Source: Plantactinospora sp039889035 | Lineage (GTDB): Bacteria; Actinomycetota; Actinomycetes; Mycobacteriales; Micromonosporaceae | DNA length: 64,000 nucleotides | Direction: 5' to 3' | NCBI GenBank assembly: GCA_039889035.1 | Contig: JBDQQY010000009.1 | Location: 124,001 to 188,000 of the forward strand | Part shown: in pieces, positions 50,677 to 58,769 of the stretch | Layout: every line of letters begins with the position of its first letter | How positions within the stretch are numbered: position 1 is the stretch's first letter | Position numbers and translations under genes: made by a program | Notes under the pieces: model-generated | The model's database searches: none | What the model saw: only the letters and a program-made list of their open reading frames with translations | Told to the model about the DNA's origin: nothing

Positions 50677-52833
50677 GTGTTCAGCAGAATCGGTCACTTC
50701 GTCGTCCACCGCCGCCGGCTGGTGCTGGCCCTGACCGTCCTCTTCGTCGTCGCCGCCGGTGCGGCCGGATCCGGCGTCTTCGGCCAGCTCGGCGGCGGCG
50801 GCTTCGCGGACCCGGACGCCGAGTCGACCCGGGCCGAAGCCTTCCTGGCCGAGGTCGGCGCGCCCCGACCCGAGTTGGTCCTGCTGGTCGGGGCCGCCGA
50901 TGGCGCAGGGGTGGACGACCCGGCGGTGGCGGCGGCCGGCACGGCGCTGACCCGGGAACTCGCCGACGATCCCGGGGTGCTCGGGACCAGCTCGTACTGG
51001 TCGACGGGCGGGCAGCCGGCGCTCCGCTCGACCGACGGCGGCGCGGCGCTGGTCGTGGTCGACCTGGCCGGCGACGAGGAGCAGGTCGAGGGGGCCGCGG
51101 CCGCCATCGCGGCGGAGTACGCCGGAGATCGCGGCCCGCTCACCGTCCGGGTGGGCGGCGGGTACACGATCGACGAGGCCATCGGCGAGCAGCTCGACAG
51201 CGACCTGGTCCGGGCCGAGCTGATCGCGGTCCCCGCGACGCTCCTGCTGCTGCTGTTCGTCTTCGGCGGGATCGTGGCGGCGAGCCTGCCGCTGGCCGTC
51301 TCGGTGGTCGCGGTGCTCGGCGCACTCCTCGCGCTGTCCGGCATCGCGCGACTCACCGACGTCTCGGTCTACTCGATCAATCTGATGACCGGGCTCGGGT
51401 TCGGGCTGGCGATCGACTACTCGCTGTTCATCCTGAGCCGGTTCCGCGAGGAGCTGGCCGCCGGGCGGCCGACGGAGGAGGCGGTGGTGCGGACCGTACG
51501 GACCGCCGGTCGTACGGTGGCGTTCTCGGCGCTCACCGTGGCGGTCTCGCTCTCGGCGCTGCTGGTCTTTCCGCTGTCCTTCCTCCGGTCGTTCGCCTAC
51601 TCCGGAATCGCGGTGGTGGTCTGCGCCGCGGCCGGGGCCCTGCTGACCCTGCCGGCCCTGCTGGCGACCCTCGGCCCGAGGGTGAACGCCGGATCGCTGC
51701 GGTCGCGCCGGCGTACGGCCCGGCTCACCGGTGGGCGGGGCGGCAAGGCGGGACGGCCGGCCGGGCCGGGCTTCTGGTACCGGCTCGCCGGTGCGGTGAT
51801 GCGCCGGCCGGTACCGGTCGCGACCGGAGTCGTCCTCTTCCTGCTGGCGCTCGGCATCCCGTTCCTCGGTGTCGACCCGGGACTGCCGTCGCACCAGGCG
51901 CTGCCGCCGTCCAACGAGGCCCGGCAGGTCGTCGAGGCGATCGAGAACGGGTTTGCCGGCAACCGCACCGAGGAGTTCGGGATCGCCCTGCCCGGCGTCG
52001 ACGCCGACGGCGCGGACGCCGGGGCCGTGACGGCCTTCGCCGGCCAGGTCGGCGCGGTCGACGGCGTCGCCGACGTGACGCCGCACGCGGCGCCGGGCGG
52101 CGCCTGGCTGAGCGTGGTCCCCGCCGTGGTGCTGCGCTCGGCCGAGGGCGAACGGCTCGTCGAGGAGATCCGGGCGCTGGACCCGCCCTTCGACTTCGGT
52201 GTCGGAGGTGACGCGGCGGAACTCGTGGACGCCAAGGCCGCCATCGGCGACCGGCTGCCGCTGGCGCTGGCGCTCATCGCAGCGACCACCGCGATACTGC
52301 TCTTCGCCGTCTTCGGCAGCATCCTGGTCCCGGTCAAGGCGATCCTGCTGAACCTGCTGTCCCTGACGGCGACCTTCGGCGCGATGGTGTGGATCTTCCA
52401 GGAGGGGCATCTCTCCGGGGTCCTCGGCTTCACCGCCACCGGCCAGCTCGACGTGTCGATGCCGATCCTGATGTTCTGCGTCGCCTTCGGCCTGTCGATG
52501 GACTACGAGGTCTTCCTGCTCTCCCGGATCAAGGAGGAGTACGACCGCACCGGCGACAACACCCGGGCGATCGCCGCCGGGCTGGCCAAGACCGGCCGGC
52601 TGATCACGGCCGCGGCCGTACTGCTGGCCGTCTCGTTCGCCGCCTTCGGAGTCAGCGGCATGAGCTTCCTGAAGCTGATGGGAATCGGCCTCGCCCTGGC
52701 GATCCTGGTGGACGCCACCATCATCCGTGGGCTGCTGGTGCCGGCCGTCATGCGACTCGCCGGCCGGGCGAACTGGTGGGCGCCGGCCCCGCTCAGCCGG
52801 CTCCACCAGCGCTGGGGCCTGCGGGGGGACTGA
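50677..52833 (+). CDS. MMPL-family (RND-type) membrane transporter
   Basis: GTG 50677 follows CAGGAGA. The 718-residue protein has the duplicated RND layout: membrane segment 1 (LVLALTVLFVVAAGAAGSGV), a 150-residue extracellular loop, five membrane segments including SVYSINLMTGLGFGLAIDYS (the family's GL.I.DY motif), then a second half with VSMPILMFCVAFGLSMDYEV and another 'SMDYEVFLLSRIKEEY' block. MMPL proteins in actinomycetes export lipids or drugs. Its position opposite a LiaS-like two-component system suggests induction by membrane stress. Its 3' end overlaps the convergent MFS gene by 41 bases. Confidence 0.92.
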   Translation: MFSRIGHFVVHRRRLVLALTVLFVVAAGAAGSGVFGQLGGGGFADPDAESTRAEAFLAEVGAPRPELVLLVGAADGAGVDDPAVAAAGTALTRELADDPGVLGTSSYWSTGGQPALRSTDGGAALVVVDLAGDEEQVEGAAAAIAAEYAGDRGPLTVRVGGGYTIDEAIGEQLDSDLVRAELIAVPATLLLLLFVFGGIVAASLPLAVSVVAVLGALLALSGIARLTDVSVYSINLMTGLGFGLAIDYSLFILSRFREELAAGRPTEEAVVRTVRTAGRTVAFSALTVAVSLSALLVFPLSFLRSFAYSGIAVVVCAAAGALLTLPALLATLGPRVNAGSLRSRRRTARLTGGRGGKAGRPAGPGFWYRLAGAVMRRPVPVATGVVLFLLALGIPFLGVDPGLPSHQALPPSNEARQVVEAIENGFAGNRTEEFGIALPGVDADGADAGAVTAFAGQVGAVDGVADVTPHAAPGGAWLSVVPAVVLRSAEGERLVEEIRALDPPFDFGVGGDAAELVDAKAAIGDRLPLALALIAATTAILLFAVFGSILVPVKAILLNLLSLTATFGAMVWIFQEGHLSGVLGFTATGQLDVSMPILMFCVAFGLSMDYEVFLLSRIKEEYDRTGDNTRAIAAGLAKTGRLITAAAVLLAVSFAAFGVSGMSFLKLMGIGLALAILVDATIIRGLLVPAVMRLAGRANWWAPAPLSRLHQRWGLRGD

Positions 52834-54100
52834 CCGCCGCCGACCCGTCGACGGGGCCCTCCCGGCCGTCGACGGTTCCGCTCCCGGCGTCGGCGGGCGG
52901 GCGGGTGGCCGGCACCAGGAGCAGCGCCGGCAGCAGGAGCAGCGGCACGACCAGCAGGGCCCGGAGGCTACCGACCCGGTCGCCGAGCAGCCCGACCAGG
53001 GGCGGCCCGGCCAGGAAGGCGGTGTAGCCGATCGCCGCCACCACACTGACCCGGGCGGCGGCCCGGTCCTCCTGGTCGGCCGCCGCGCTCATCCCCATCG
53101 GAAAGCCGAGCGAGGTGCCGAGCCCCCACAGCAGCACCCCGGCCATCGCCAGCGGCCACGGGCCGGCCAGTACCGCCGCGGTGGCGCCGATCGCGGCCAG
53201 CGCGATGGTGCTGAGCAGCACGGGTACCCGCCCCCAGCGGTCCAGCGCGATCGTACCGGCGGTGCGGCCGATCGTCATCGCGGCGACGAAGACCCCGAAG
53301 GCCAGCGCGCCGACCGCGTCGCTCACCCGGTGACCGTCCACGAAGGCCAGCGCCAGCCAGTCGTTGGCGGTCCCCTCGGTGAAAGCCATCACCAGGAGCA
53401 GCAGGCCGATCAGCAGGGTACGGGGCTCACGCCAGGCGGACAGCGCGCCGGTACCCCGGGTCGGGCCGGTCGCCGCGTCGGGCGGCGGGGCGGCGCGGGC
53501 CGGCAGGAACGACCGGACCGCGGGGAGCGTACCGGCGAGCATCAGCGCGGCGGCCAGCCCCAGATGCAGCCCGATCGGTACCCCGAGCCGGGCGCTGCCG
53601 GCCCCGGCGACCGCCCCGGCCACGGTGCCGAGGCTCCAGGCGGCGTGGAACCGGGGCATCACGGTACGGCCGAGCCGCCGTTCGACGGTCGCCGCCTCGA
53701 CGTTCATGGCGACGTCGCAGGTGCCGGAGCCGTACCCGATGGCGAACAGCCCGACCGCGACGGCCGGTACCGAGTGCCAGCTCCCGGCGGCGACCCCGGC
53801 CAGCGCCAGCCCGAGCGCGGCCAGCGCGGTCGCGGCGCCGACCGTGCGGGCGGTGCCCAGCCGCTGGGCCAGCGTCCCGGCGGCCGGCAGCGCCAGCAGT
53901 GCGCCCGCGGAGAGCGCCAGCAGCAGCAGGCCCAACCGTCCCGGGGTGAGTCCGAGCGCGTCCCGGGCCGCGGGCACGCGGGCGAACCACGAGGCGACGG
54001 CCAGCCCGTTGAGCCCGAAGACCACCGCGACGCCGGTCCGGGCGGTAAGGACCTGCCGCGGTACGACCGGTGGCCGGACCGTGCCGGCGGACGTGTTCAC
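52793..54100 (-). CDS. MFS transporter, 12-segment FucP/YbjJ-like
   Basis: GTG 54100 with GGAGG nine bases upstream begins VNTSAGTVRPPVVPRQVLTA; the open frame continues far upstream without sense. Twelve membrane segments are countable, with FGLNGLAVASWFARVPAARD at the start, GTCDVAMNVEAATVERRLGR and MPRFHAAWSLGTVAGAVAG, the pattern of YbjJ-type MFS proteins. The substrate is unknown. It overlaps the end of the MMPL gene and is divergent from the LacI gene at 54426, which may regulate it. Confidence 0.88.
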   Translation of the reverse strand: MNTSAGTVRPPVVPRQVLTARTGVAVVFGLNGLAVASWFARVPAARDALGLTPGRLGLLLLALSAGALLALPAAGTLAQRLGTARTVGAATALAALGLALAGVAAGSWHSVPAVAVGLFAIGYGSGTCDVAMNVEAATVERRLGRTVMPRFHAAWSLGTVAGAVAGAGSARLGVPIGLHLGLAAALMLAGTLPAVRSFLPARAAPPPDAATGPTRGTGALSAWREPRTLLIGLLLLVMAFTEGTANDWLALAFVDGHRVSDAVGALAFGVFVAAMTIGRTAGTIALDRWGRVPVLLSTIALAAIGATAAVLAGPWPLAMAGVLLWGLGTSLGFPMGMSAAADQEDRAAARVSVVAAIGYTAFLAGPPLVGLLGDRVGSLRALLVVPLLLLPALLLVPATRPPADAGSGTVDGREGPVDGSAAVSPPAGPSAGGAG

Positions 54101-54425
54101 CTGGTGGTACCTCCGCTTCCTCGACTCCCCTGGTCGGGCGAGCCGCCGAGTGAGCCTCTTCCACTCCCCGTACCGTCCGTCGTGTCCGGCGGGTGCAGGT
54201 CGAGGCGCACGCGCTGCGCTTCCACGTTGCCAAAGGTCCAGTGATCGCACCCCTGAGACCGCTCTCGGCGCAACCCGACAACGACACGGCCCGCCGATTG
54301 TCCCTGTCGGCCGATCACCGGCTCGCCGACACGTGCCGCACGGGTGCATCATTTCCCCATGCATCAGCCCGGTCGTTACCTCCCCGCACCACCGTGCCCG
54401 TGCCAGGTCGCGCCGGGGAGCCGGC
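54101..54425. other. Divergent promoter region between MFS and LacI genes
   Basis: No gene. It includes the imperfect palindrome at 54254-54267 and should hold both promoters. No confident -35/-10 pair could be assigned. Confidence 0.4.
54254..54267. promoter_or_regulatory. LacI-type operator-like site upstream of the LacI gene
   Basis: TGAGACCGCTCTCG differs at only two positions from the symmetric form TGAGAGCGCTCTCA. It resembles the palindrome at 32851-32868. It lies 160 bases from each flanking start, so either autoregulation or control of the MFS gene is possible. Confidence 0.45.
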
Positions 54426-55415
54426 GTGACTAGCCGGGCGCCGCGCCGGGCCACCCTGGAGGACGTCGCCCGGGTGGCCGGGGTCTCCCGGTCCACCGCC
54501 TCCCGGGTCATCGCCGGATACGGCGCCGCCTCCGCGACCGCCCGGGACCGGGTCGTCGCGGCCGCCGTGCAACTCGGCTACGCGCCCGACCCGGCGGCCC
54601 GAGCCCTGGCCACCGGTGCCGGGGTACGACTGGTCGTGGCGGTGGCCGGCGCGACGCCGACGGTGCTGCACGACCCGTACGTCGACCGGGTGGTGCGGGC
54701 CGCGGCCGAGGTCTGCGCGCGCCGGGAGGTCGGAGTGTCCCTGGAGTGGCTGCCGCTGCACGCGCCCGCCCGACTAGGGCAGTTGGCGGAGGACCGTGGC
54801 GTCCGTGGGGTGCTGATGGTCAACACGACCGAACGGATCCTGGCGGCGGTGCCGACCGCGCTACAGGGTCGCACGGTGTCGATCGGCATCGGCTCCCGGA
54901 CCGTACCGTCTTTCGACGTCGACAACGGCGGCGCGGCCCGTACCATCATCGGCCACCTGCTCGCCTCGGGGCGCCGCCGGATCGCGATGGTCACCGGTCC
55001 GGCCTGGATGCCCTGCACCCGGCGGCCCGTCACCGCCTACCGGGAGGTGACACGGGCGGCGGGGTTGCCGGCCCGGTTGGTGCCGGGCGACTTCACCGCC
55101 ACCGGCGGACAGGCCGCGATGCTGACGATCCTGGAGCGCTGGCCGGACACCGACGCGGTCTTCGCGAACAGCGACGCGATGGCGCTCGGTGCGCTGGCGA
55201 CGTTGCGGCGACGCGGGATCGACGTGCCGGGGGACATCGCCGTGGCCGGCTTCGACGACGTGCCGTTCGCCGCGCTGAGCGCGCCGGCCCTGACCACCGC
55301 GAGCCATCCGGTCGAGCAGATCGCCACGGCGGCCGCGGCGGCGGTACTCGATCGGGCCTGGGTGCCGCCGGCCACCGCGTACCCGTCCGAGCTGATCCTC
55401 CGGGAGAGTGCCTGA
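54426..55415 (+). CDS. LacI-family transcriptional regulator
   Basis: GTG 54426 with GGGGAG six bases upstream. The helix-turn-helix ATLEDVARVAGVSRSTASRV is followed by the hinge YAPDPAARALATGAGVRLVV and a periplasmic-binding-protein-like domain with VFANSDAMALGALATLRRRG and GDIAVAGFDDVPFAALSAPA, the standard LacI landmarks. It probably binds palindromes with an AGCGCT-like centre, of which one is in its own upstream region. It is followed directly, in the same reading frame after its stop, by a truncated siderophore-binding protein gene. Confidence 0.92.
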   Translation: MTSRAPRRATLEDVARVAGVSRSTASRVIAGYGAASATARDRVVAAAVQLGYAPDPAARALATGAGVRLVVAVAGATPTVLHDPYVDRVVRAAAEVCARREVGVSLEWLPLHAPARLGQLAEDRGVRGVLMVNTTERILAAVPTALQGRTVSIGIGSRTVPSFDVDNGGAARTIIGHLLASGRRRIAMVTGPAWMPCTRRPVTAYREVTRAAGLPARLVPGDFTATGGQAAMLTILERWPDTDAVFANSDAMALGALATLRRRGIDVPGDIAVAGFDDVPFAALSAPALTTASHPVEQIATAAAAAVLDRAWVPPATAYPSELILRESA

Positions 55416-56309
55416 CGGCCGTCCTCCGGGGAGCTGCTGCCGCTGATCGTCGAGGGTCTGGCCAGCCGGCCGACCAGGGTGGTCGCACAGAGCAGTGCCG
55501 CCGCCGCGCTCTGGGACGCCGGCTTCCGGGTGACCGGGGCGTACGGGGAACTGGGCACCACCGACGGGAAGCTCAACTACCAGGCCGGGAACATCGAACT
55601 GGACAAGCTCGACGTCATCGGCAGGACCTGGGGCGAGTTCAACCTGGAGCGGTACGCCGCGCTGCGCCCGGAACTCCTGGTCGACCTCTCCTTCGACGAC
55701 AAGACCCTCTGGTACGTCCCGCAGGCCAGTGTCGACGAGGTCGACGCACTGGCCCCGTCGATCGGCATGAAGATGCCCGGGCTCGACCTGCCACAGATCA
55801 TCGACGGCTTCATGCGGCTCGCCGCGCAGCTCGGCGCCGACCCGGAGGCCGGGCCGGTGAAGTCGGCCCGGGCGGACTTCGACGCGGCGGTCGCCGAGGT
55901 AAAGGCGGCGGTCGCGGCAAAGCCGGGGCTGCGGGTACTCGCCGTCTCGCGCGACCCGGAGAAGTTCTACATCGCCGACCCGAACGCCCACCCGGATCTC
56001 AAGCACCTGGCGGCGCTGGGGATGACGTTCGTGCTGCCGTCCCGGCAACTCGGACCCGGCGAGTACTTCCAGGAAATCAGCTGGGAGCAGATCGGCAGCT
56101 TCCCCGCCGACGTCGTCGTCTACGACGGTCGGGAGGTGACCAGCGTGGCGGGTAAGGCCGAGAAGATCCCCACCTGGACCAACCTGCCGGCGGTGCAGGC
56201 CGGTCAGGTCTACCCGTGGAAGCCGGCCGCCCCGTACAGCTACCTCGCCAGTGCGTCCATCTATCGGGACGTGGCGGTCTGGCTCGACAGGGCGAAGCCA
56301 CTGGGCTGA
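55416..56309 (+). pseudogene. N-terminally truncated siderophore-binding protein (FecB/TroA-like)
   Basis: The coding frame continues without a break after the LacI stop and is open to 56309, but there is no signal peptide or lipobox, and only GTG 55479 offers a start. From RPTRVVAQSSAAAALWDAGF on it is a normal iron-siderophore receptor: LDVIGRTWGEFNLERYAALR, PELLVDLSFDDKTLWYVPQA, RVLAVSRDPEKFYIADPNAH, YFQEISWEQIGSFPADVVVY and WTNLPAVQAGQVYPW. The missing 50-60 N-terminal residues would include export signal and first strand. Without them the protein cannot be anchored outside. It appears to be the result of a deletion that joined it to the LacI gene. Confidence 0.75.
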
Positions 56310-56389
56310 GCCGCCCCGGAAGCGGCCTCCGCATCGGCGTCCGGCCTCCGGCCGCTGCACCGGGATCGGGATCGGGATCCAGTTTCAAG

Positions 56390-56418
56390 TTGCATACATT
56401 GCAATGTCCGCATATGTT
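56390..56418 (+). promoter_or_regulatory. Promoter with palindrome in the spacer, upstream of the CDF transporter
   Basis: -35 TTGCAT (56390-56395), 17 bases, -10 TATGTT (56413-56418). The spacer contains the perfect 12-bp palindrome ACATTGCAATGT (56396-56407) and an overlapping TTGCA-TACAT-TGCAA (56390-56404). A repressor here would block RNA polymerase; ArsR/SmtB- or MerR-type metal sensors act at such places. Confidence 0.6.
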
Positions 56419-56453
56419 GTCCCCATCGGCGTCGACGGCGGGAGGCTGGGCAG

Positions 56454-57368
56454 ATGGGCGCGGGCCACGACCACGGCGGCCAGGCGATGCGGGCCGGCGA
56501 GCGCCACCGCAGGCCACTCTGGGCGGCAGTAGCCGTGCTCGGCGCCGTCCTGCTGCTCGAGGCCGGGGCGGCGTGGTGGACCGGTTCGCTGGCGCTGCTC
56601 TCCGACGCCGGGCACATGTTCACCGACGTGCTCGGCATCGGCCTGGCCCTGGCCGCGATCACCGCCGCCAGCCGGGCCGCCCGACACGCCCAGCGCACCT
56701 TCGGGCTCTACCGGCTCGAAGTGCTCGCCGCGCTGGCCAACGCGGTACTGCTCTCCGGGGTGGCGATCTTCGTGATCGTCGAGGCGGTACGCCGGTTCGA
56801 CGACCCGCCGGAGGTGCTGGCCGGGCCGATGCTGGTGGTCGCGATCGTCGGCCTCGCCGCCAACGTCGTGGCGTTCCTGCTGCTGCGTGCCGGCGCCAAG
56901 GAGAGTCTCAACGTCCGGGGCGCCTATCTGGAGGTGCTCGGCGACCTGCTCGGCTCGGTCGGGGTGATCGTCGCCGCCGTTGTCATCGCCACTACCGGCT
57001 GGCGCTACGCCGACCTGGTCGTCGCGGTCGCCGTCGGCCTGTTCATCCTGCCCCGCACCTGGCAACTGGCCCGGGTCGCGGTACGGGTACTCGTGCAGGC
57101 CGCGCCGCCGCACATCGACGTCGCCGCCGTGGCGACCAGCCTGACCGGCGTACCCGGCGTCGCCGGAGTGCACGACCTGCACGTCTGGACCCTGACCTCC
57201 GGGATGGACGTCGCCTCCGCACACCTCGCCCTGTCCCCCGGCGCCGACGTCGCCCCGGTACTCGCCGCCGCGCGCGCCCGGCTGCACGACGGCTTCGGCA
57301 TCGACCACTGCACCCTGCAGATCGAGCCGCCCACCACGCACAAGGTGTGCCAGGACGCCGACTGGTGA
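56454..57368 (+). CDS. Cation diffusion facilitator (CzcD-like) with ExxxD in the second metal motif
   Basis: ATG 56454 has GGGAGG eight bases upstream. The 304-residue protein has six membrane segments and a cytosolic C-terminal domain (VPGVAGVHDLHVWTLTSGMD, HLALSPGADV). The first metal-site motif is LLSDAGHMFTDVLG (HxxxD). The second, in segment 5, reads YLEVLGDLLGSVGVI, where CzcD-type zinc transporters usually have HxxxD; here it is ExxxD. It exports divalent metal in exchange for protons. The palindromic promoter suggests control by a metal sensor, but no sensor gene is adjacent. Confidence 0.9.
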   Translation: MGAGHDHGGQAMRAGERHRRPLWAAVAVLGAVLLLEAGAAWWTGSLALLSDAGHMFTDVLGIGLALAAITAASRAARHAQRTFGLYRLEVLAALANAVLLSGVAIFVIVEAVRRFDDPPEVLAGPMLVVAIVGLAANVVAFLLLRAGAKESLNVRGAYLEVLGDLLGSVGVIVAAVVIATTGWRYADLVVAVAVGLFILPRTWQLARVAVRVLVQAAPPHIDVAAVATSLTGVPGVAGVHDLHVWTLTSGMDVASAHLALSPGADVAPVLAAARARLHDGFGIDHCTLQIEPPTTHKVCQDADW

Positions 57369-57439
57369 CGACGGCCGGTCAAGCCTCCGGTGGCCGACCT
57401 ACCACCGGCCCGCCGTAGCGCGTGGCGGGCAGCCGGCGC

Positions 57440-58477
57440 TCAGCCGGGCTGCCGGGGTGGTGCGGTGCTCTCCCGTACGACCAGCTCGGTGACGAGGTCG
57501 ATCCGGGTGGTCGACAGTTCCACCCCCCGGACCAGGTCGAGCAGCATCTGCGTGGCGGTGCCGGCCATGTCCCGCAGCGGCTGGTTGACGGTGGTGAGGG
57601 CCGGGCCGACCCAGGAGGCCACCGGCAGGTCGTCGTAGCCGATCACCGAGAGGTCCGCCGGCACGTCGAGGCCGAGCTGCCGGGCGGCCCGGAGCACCCC
57701 CAGCGCCTGCATGTCGGAACCGGCGAAGATCGCCGTTGGCCGGTCGGGCCGGGTCAGCAGCTCCAGCCCGTGCTGGTAGCCGGCGTGCGCGGCGAACATG
57801 CCGTACCGGACCAGCTCGGGGTCGACCGGGATCCCGGCCTCGTCGTGCGCGGAACGGAAACCGGCGGCCCGGGCCCGGCTGCACAGCACGTCCTCCGGGC
57901 CGGAGATGCAGGCGACCCGGCGGTGGCCCAGCTCCAGCAGGTGCCGGGTGGCGAGCAGTCCGCCGTTCCAGTTGTTGGAGCCGACGGTCGGCACCGAGGC
58001 CGAGGTCGCGCTGTCGGTGTCGACCACCACCAGCGGAATCGACCGGCGCTGGAGCTGCTGCCGCTGCGGCTCGGTCAGGTGGCAGAGCACCAGCAGTACG
58101 CCCAGCGGCCGGCGCAGCAGCACCCCCTCCAGCCACTGCTGTGAGGGCCGGTGCTCGCCGCCCAACTGGGAGAGCACCACGTCGACCTTGGCGGCGTCGG
58201 TCACCGCCTGCACCCCGTGAATGATCTCCGTCGCCCAGCCCGAGTCGAGCTGGTGGAAGACCAGGTCGATCTGCTCCACCTCGGTCGGTTGGCGCTTCGT
58301 GCGACGTCGGTACCGGTGCCGTTCGAGGCTGGCCTCGACCCGGGCCCGGGTCTCCGGCGCCACGTCAGAGCGGCCGTTGAGGACCTTGGAGACGGTCGTC
58401 AGGGAGACCCCGACCTCGTCGGCGATGGTCGCGATCGTCGCGGCACCGGAACTGACGATCCGCCGGGACCTCGTCAT
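57440..58477 (-). CDS. LacI-family regulator of the GH3/ABC transporter operon
   Basis: ATG 58477 follows GGGAGG. The N-terminal helix-turn-helix is ATIATIADEVGVSLTTVSKV with LNGRSDVAPETRARVEASLE completing it; the sensor domain shows VVDTDSATSASVPTVGSNNW, PTAIFAGSDMQALGVLRAAR and DLSVIGYDDLPVASWVGPAL. It is divergent from the GH3 gene (292 bases). Two similar sites of the form CCGAAA-N-TTTCG(G/A) flank this region, one 20 bases upstream of its own start and one downstream of a good promoter for the GH3 operon, so it probably represses both until an oligosaccharide binds. Confidence 0.93.
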   Translation of the reverse strand: MTRSRRIVSSGAATIATIADEVGVSLTTVSKVLNGRSDVAPETRARVEASLERHRYRRRTKRQPTEVEQIDLVFHQLDSGWATEIIHGVQAVTDAAKVDVVLSQLGGEHRPSQQWLEGVLLRRPLGVLLVLCHLTEPQRQQLQRRSIPLVVVDTDSATSASVPTVGSNNWNGGLLATRHLLELGHRRVACISGPEDVLCSRARAAGFRSAHDEAGIPVDPELVRYGMFAAHAGYQHGLELLTRPDRPTAIFAGSDMQALGVLRAARQLGLDVPADLSVIGYDDLPVASWVGPALTTVNQPLRDMAGTATQMLLDLVRGVELSTTRIDLVTELVVRESTAPPRQPG

Positions 58478-58497
58478 CGACAGCCTCCCGCAACTAT

Positions 58498-58510
58498 CCG
58501 AAACTTTCGG
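58498..58510. promoter_or_regulatory. Operator CCGAAACTTTCGG beside the LacI gene
   Basis: A perfect 13-bp palindrome with six-base arms and a central C, 20 bases upstream of the LacI start. Most likely the autoregulatory site of that protein. Confidence 0.75.
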
Positions 58511-58633
58511 TGCGAAACCCTAACACCGGGCGGACCCGCCACGGTTCGATCTTGCGGTGACATCCGGCTGACCGTCCGGACCGCTCTACGCACGATATGC
58601 GATGTGGTCACGGATCCAGCAGTTCAGACACCC

Positions 58634-58663
58634 TTGACACATCTTCGCCACGGCGCATAGGTT
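58634..58663 (+). promoter_or_regulatory. Sigma-70-like promoter of the GH3/ABC operon
   Basis: -35 TTGACA (58634-58639, full consensus), 18-base spacer, -10 TAGGTT (58658-58663). Transcription should start near 58670, about 20 bases before the operator at 58690 and 100 bases before the GH3 start. Confidence 0.65.
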
Positions 58664-58689
58664 CCCCCGCACAGGTAACGCGGATATTG

Positions 58690-58702
58690 CCGAAAGTTTC
58701 GA
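58690..58702 (+). promoter_or_regulatory. Operator CCGAAAGTTTCGA downstream of the GH3 promoter
   Basis: Same 13-base form as the site at 58498, with one asymmetric end base and a central G. Located just after the expected transcription start, where a bound repressor blocks elongation. Confidence 0.75.
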
Positions 58703-58769
58703 AGACTCGCCGGCCTGACCAGCCCGCTGTCCGGATCGGACGGTGCCACGGTCGGCCCGAAGGGGTGGC

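Noticed and set aside
48691..53046. A single minus-strand open frame of about 1450 codons
   Set aside because: Only its last 215 codons (the response regulator) make sense; the rest is antisense to or out of frame with the kinase and MMPL genes.
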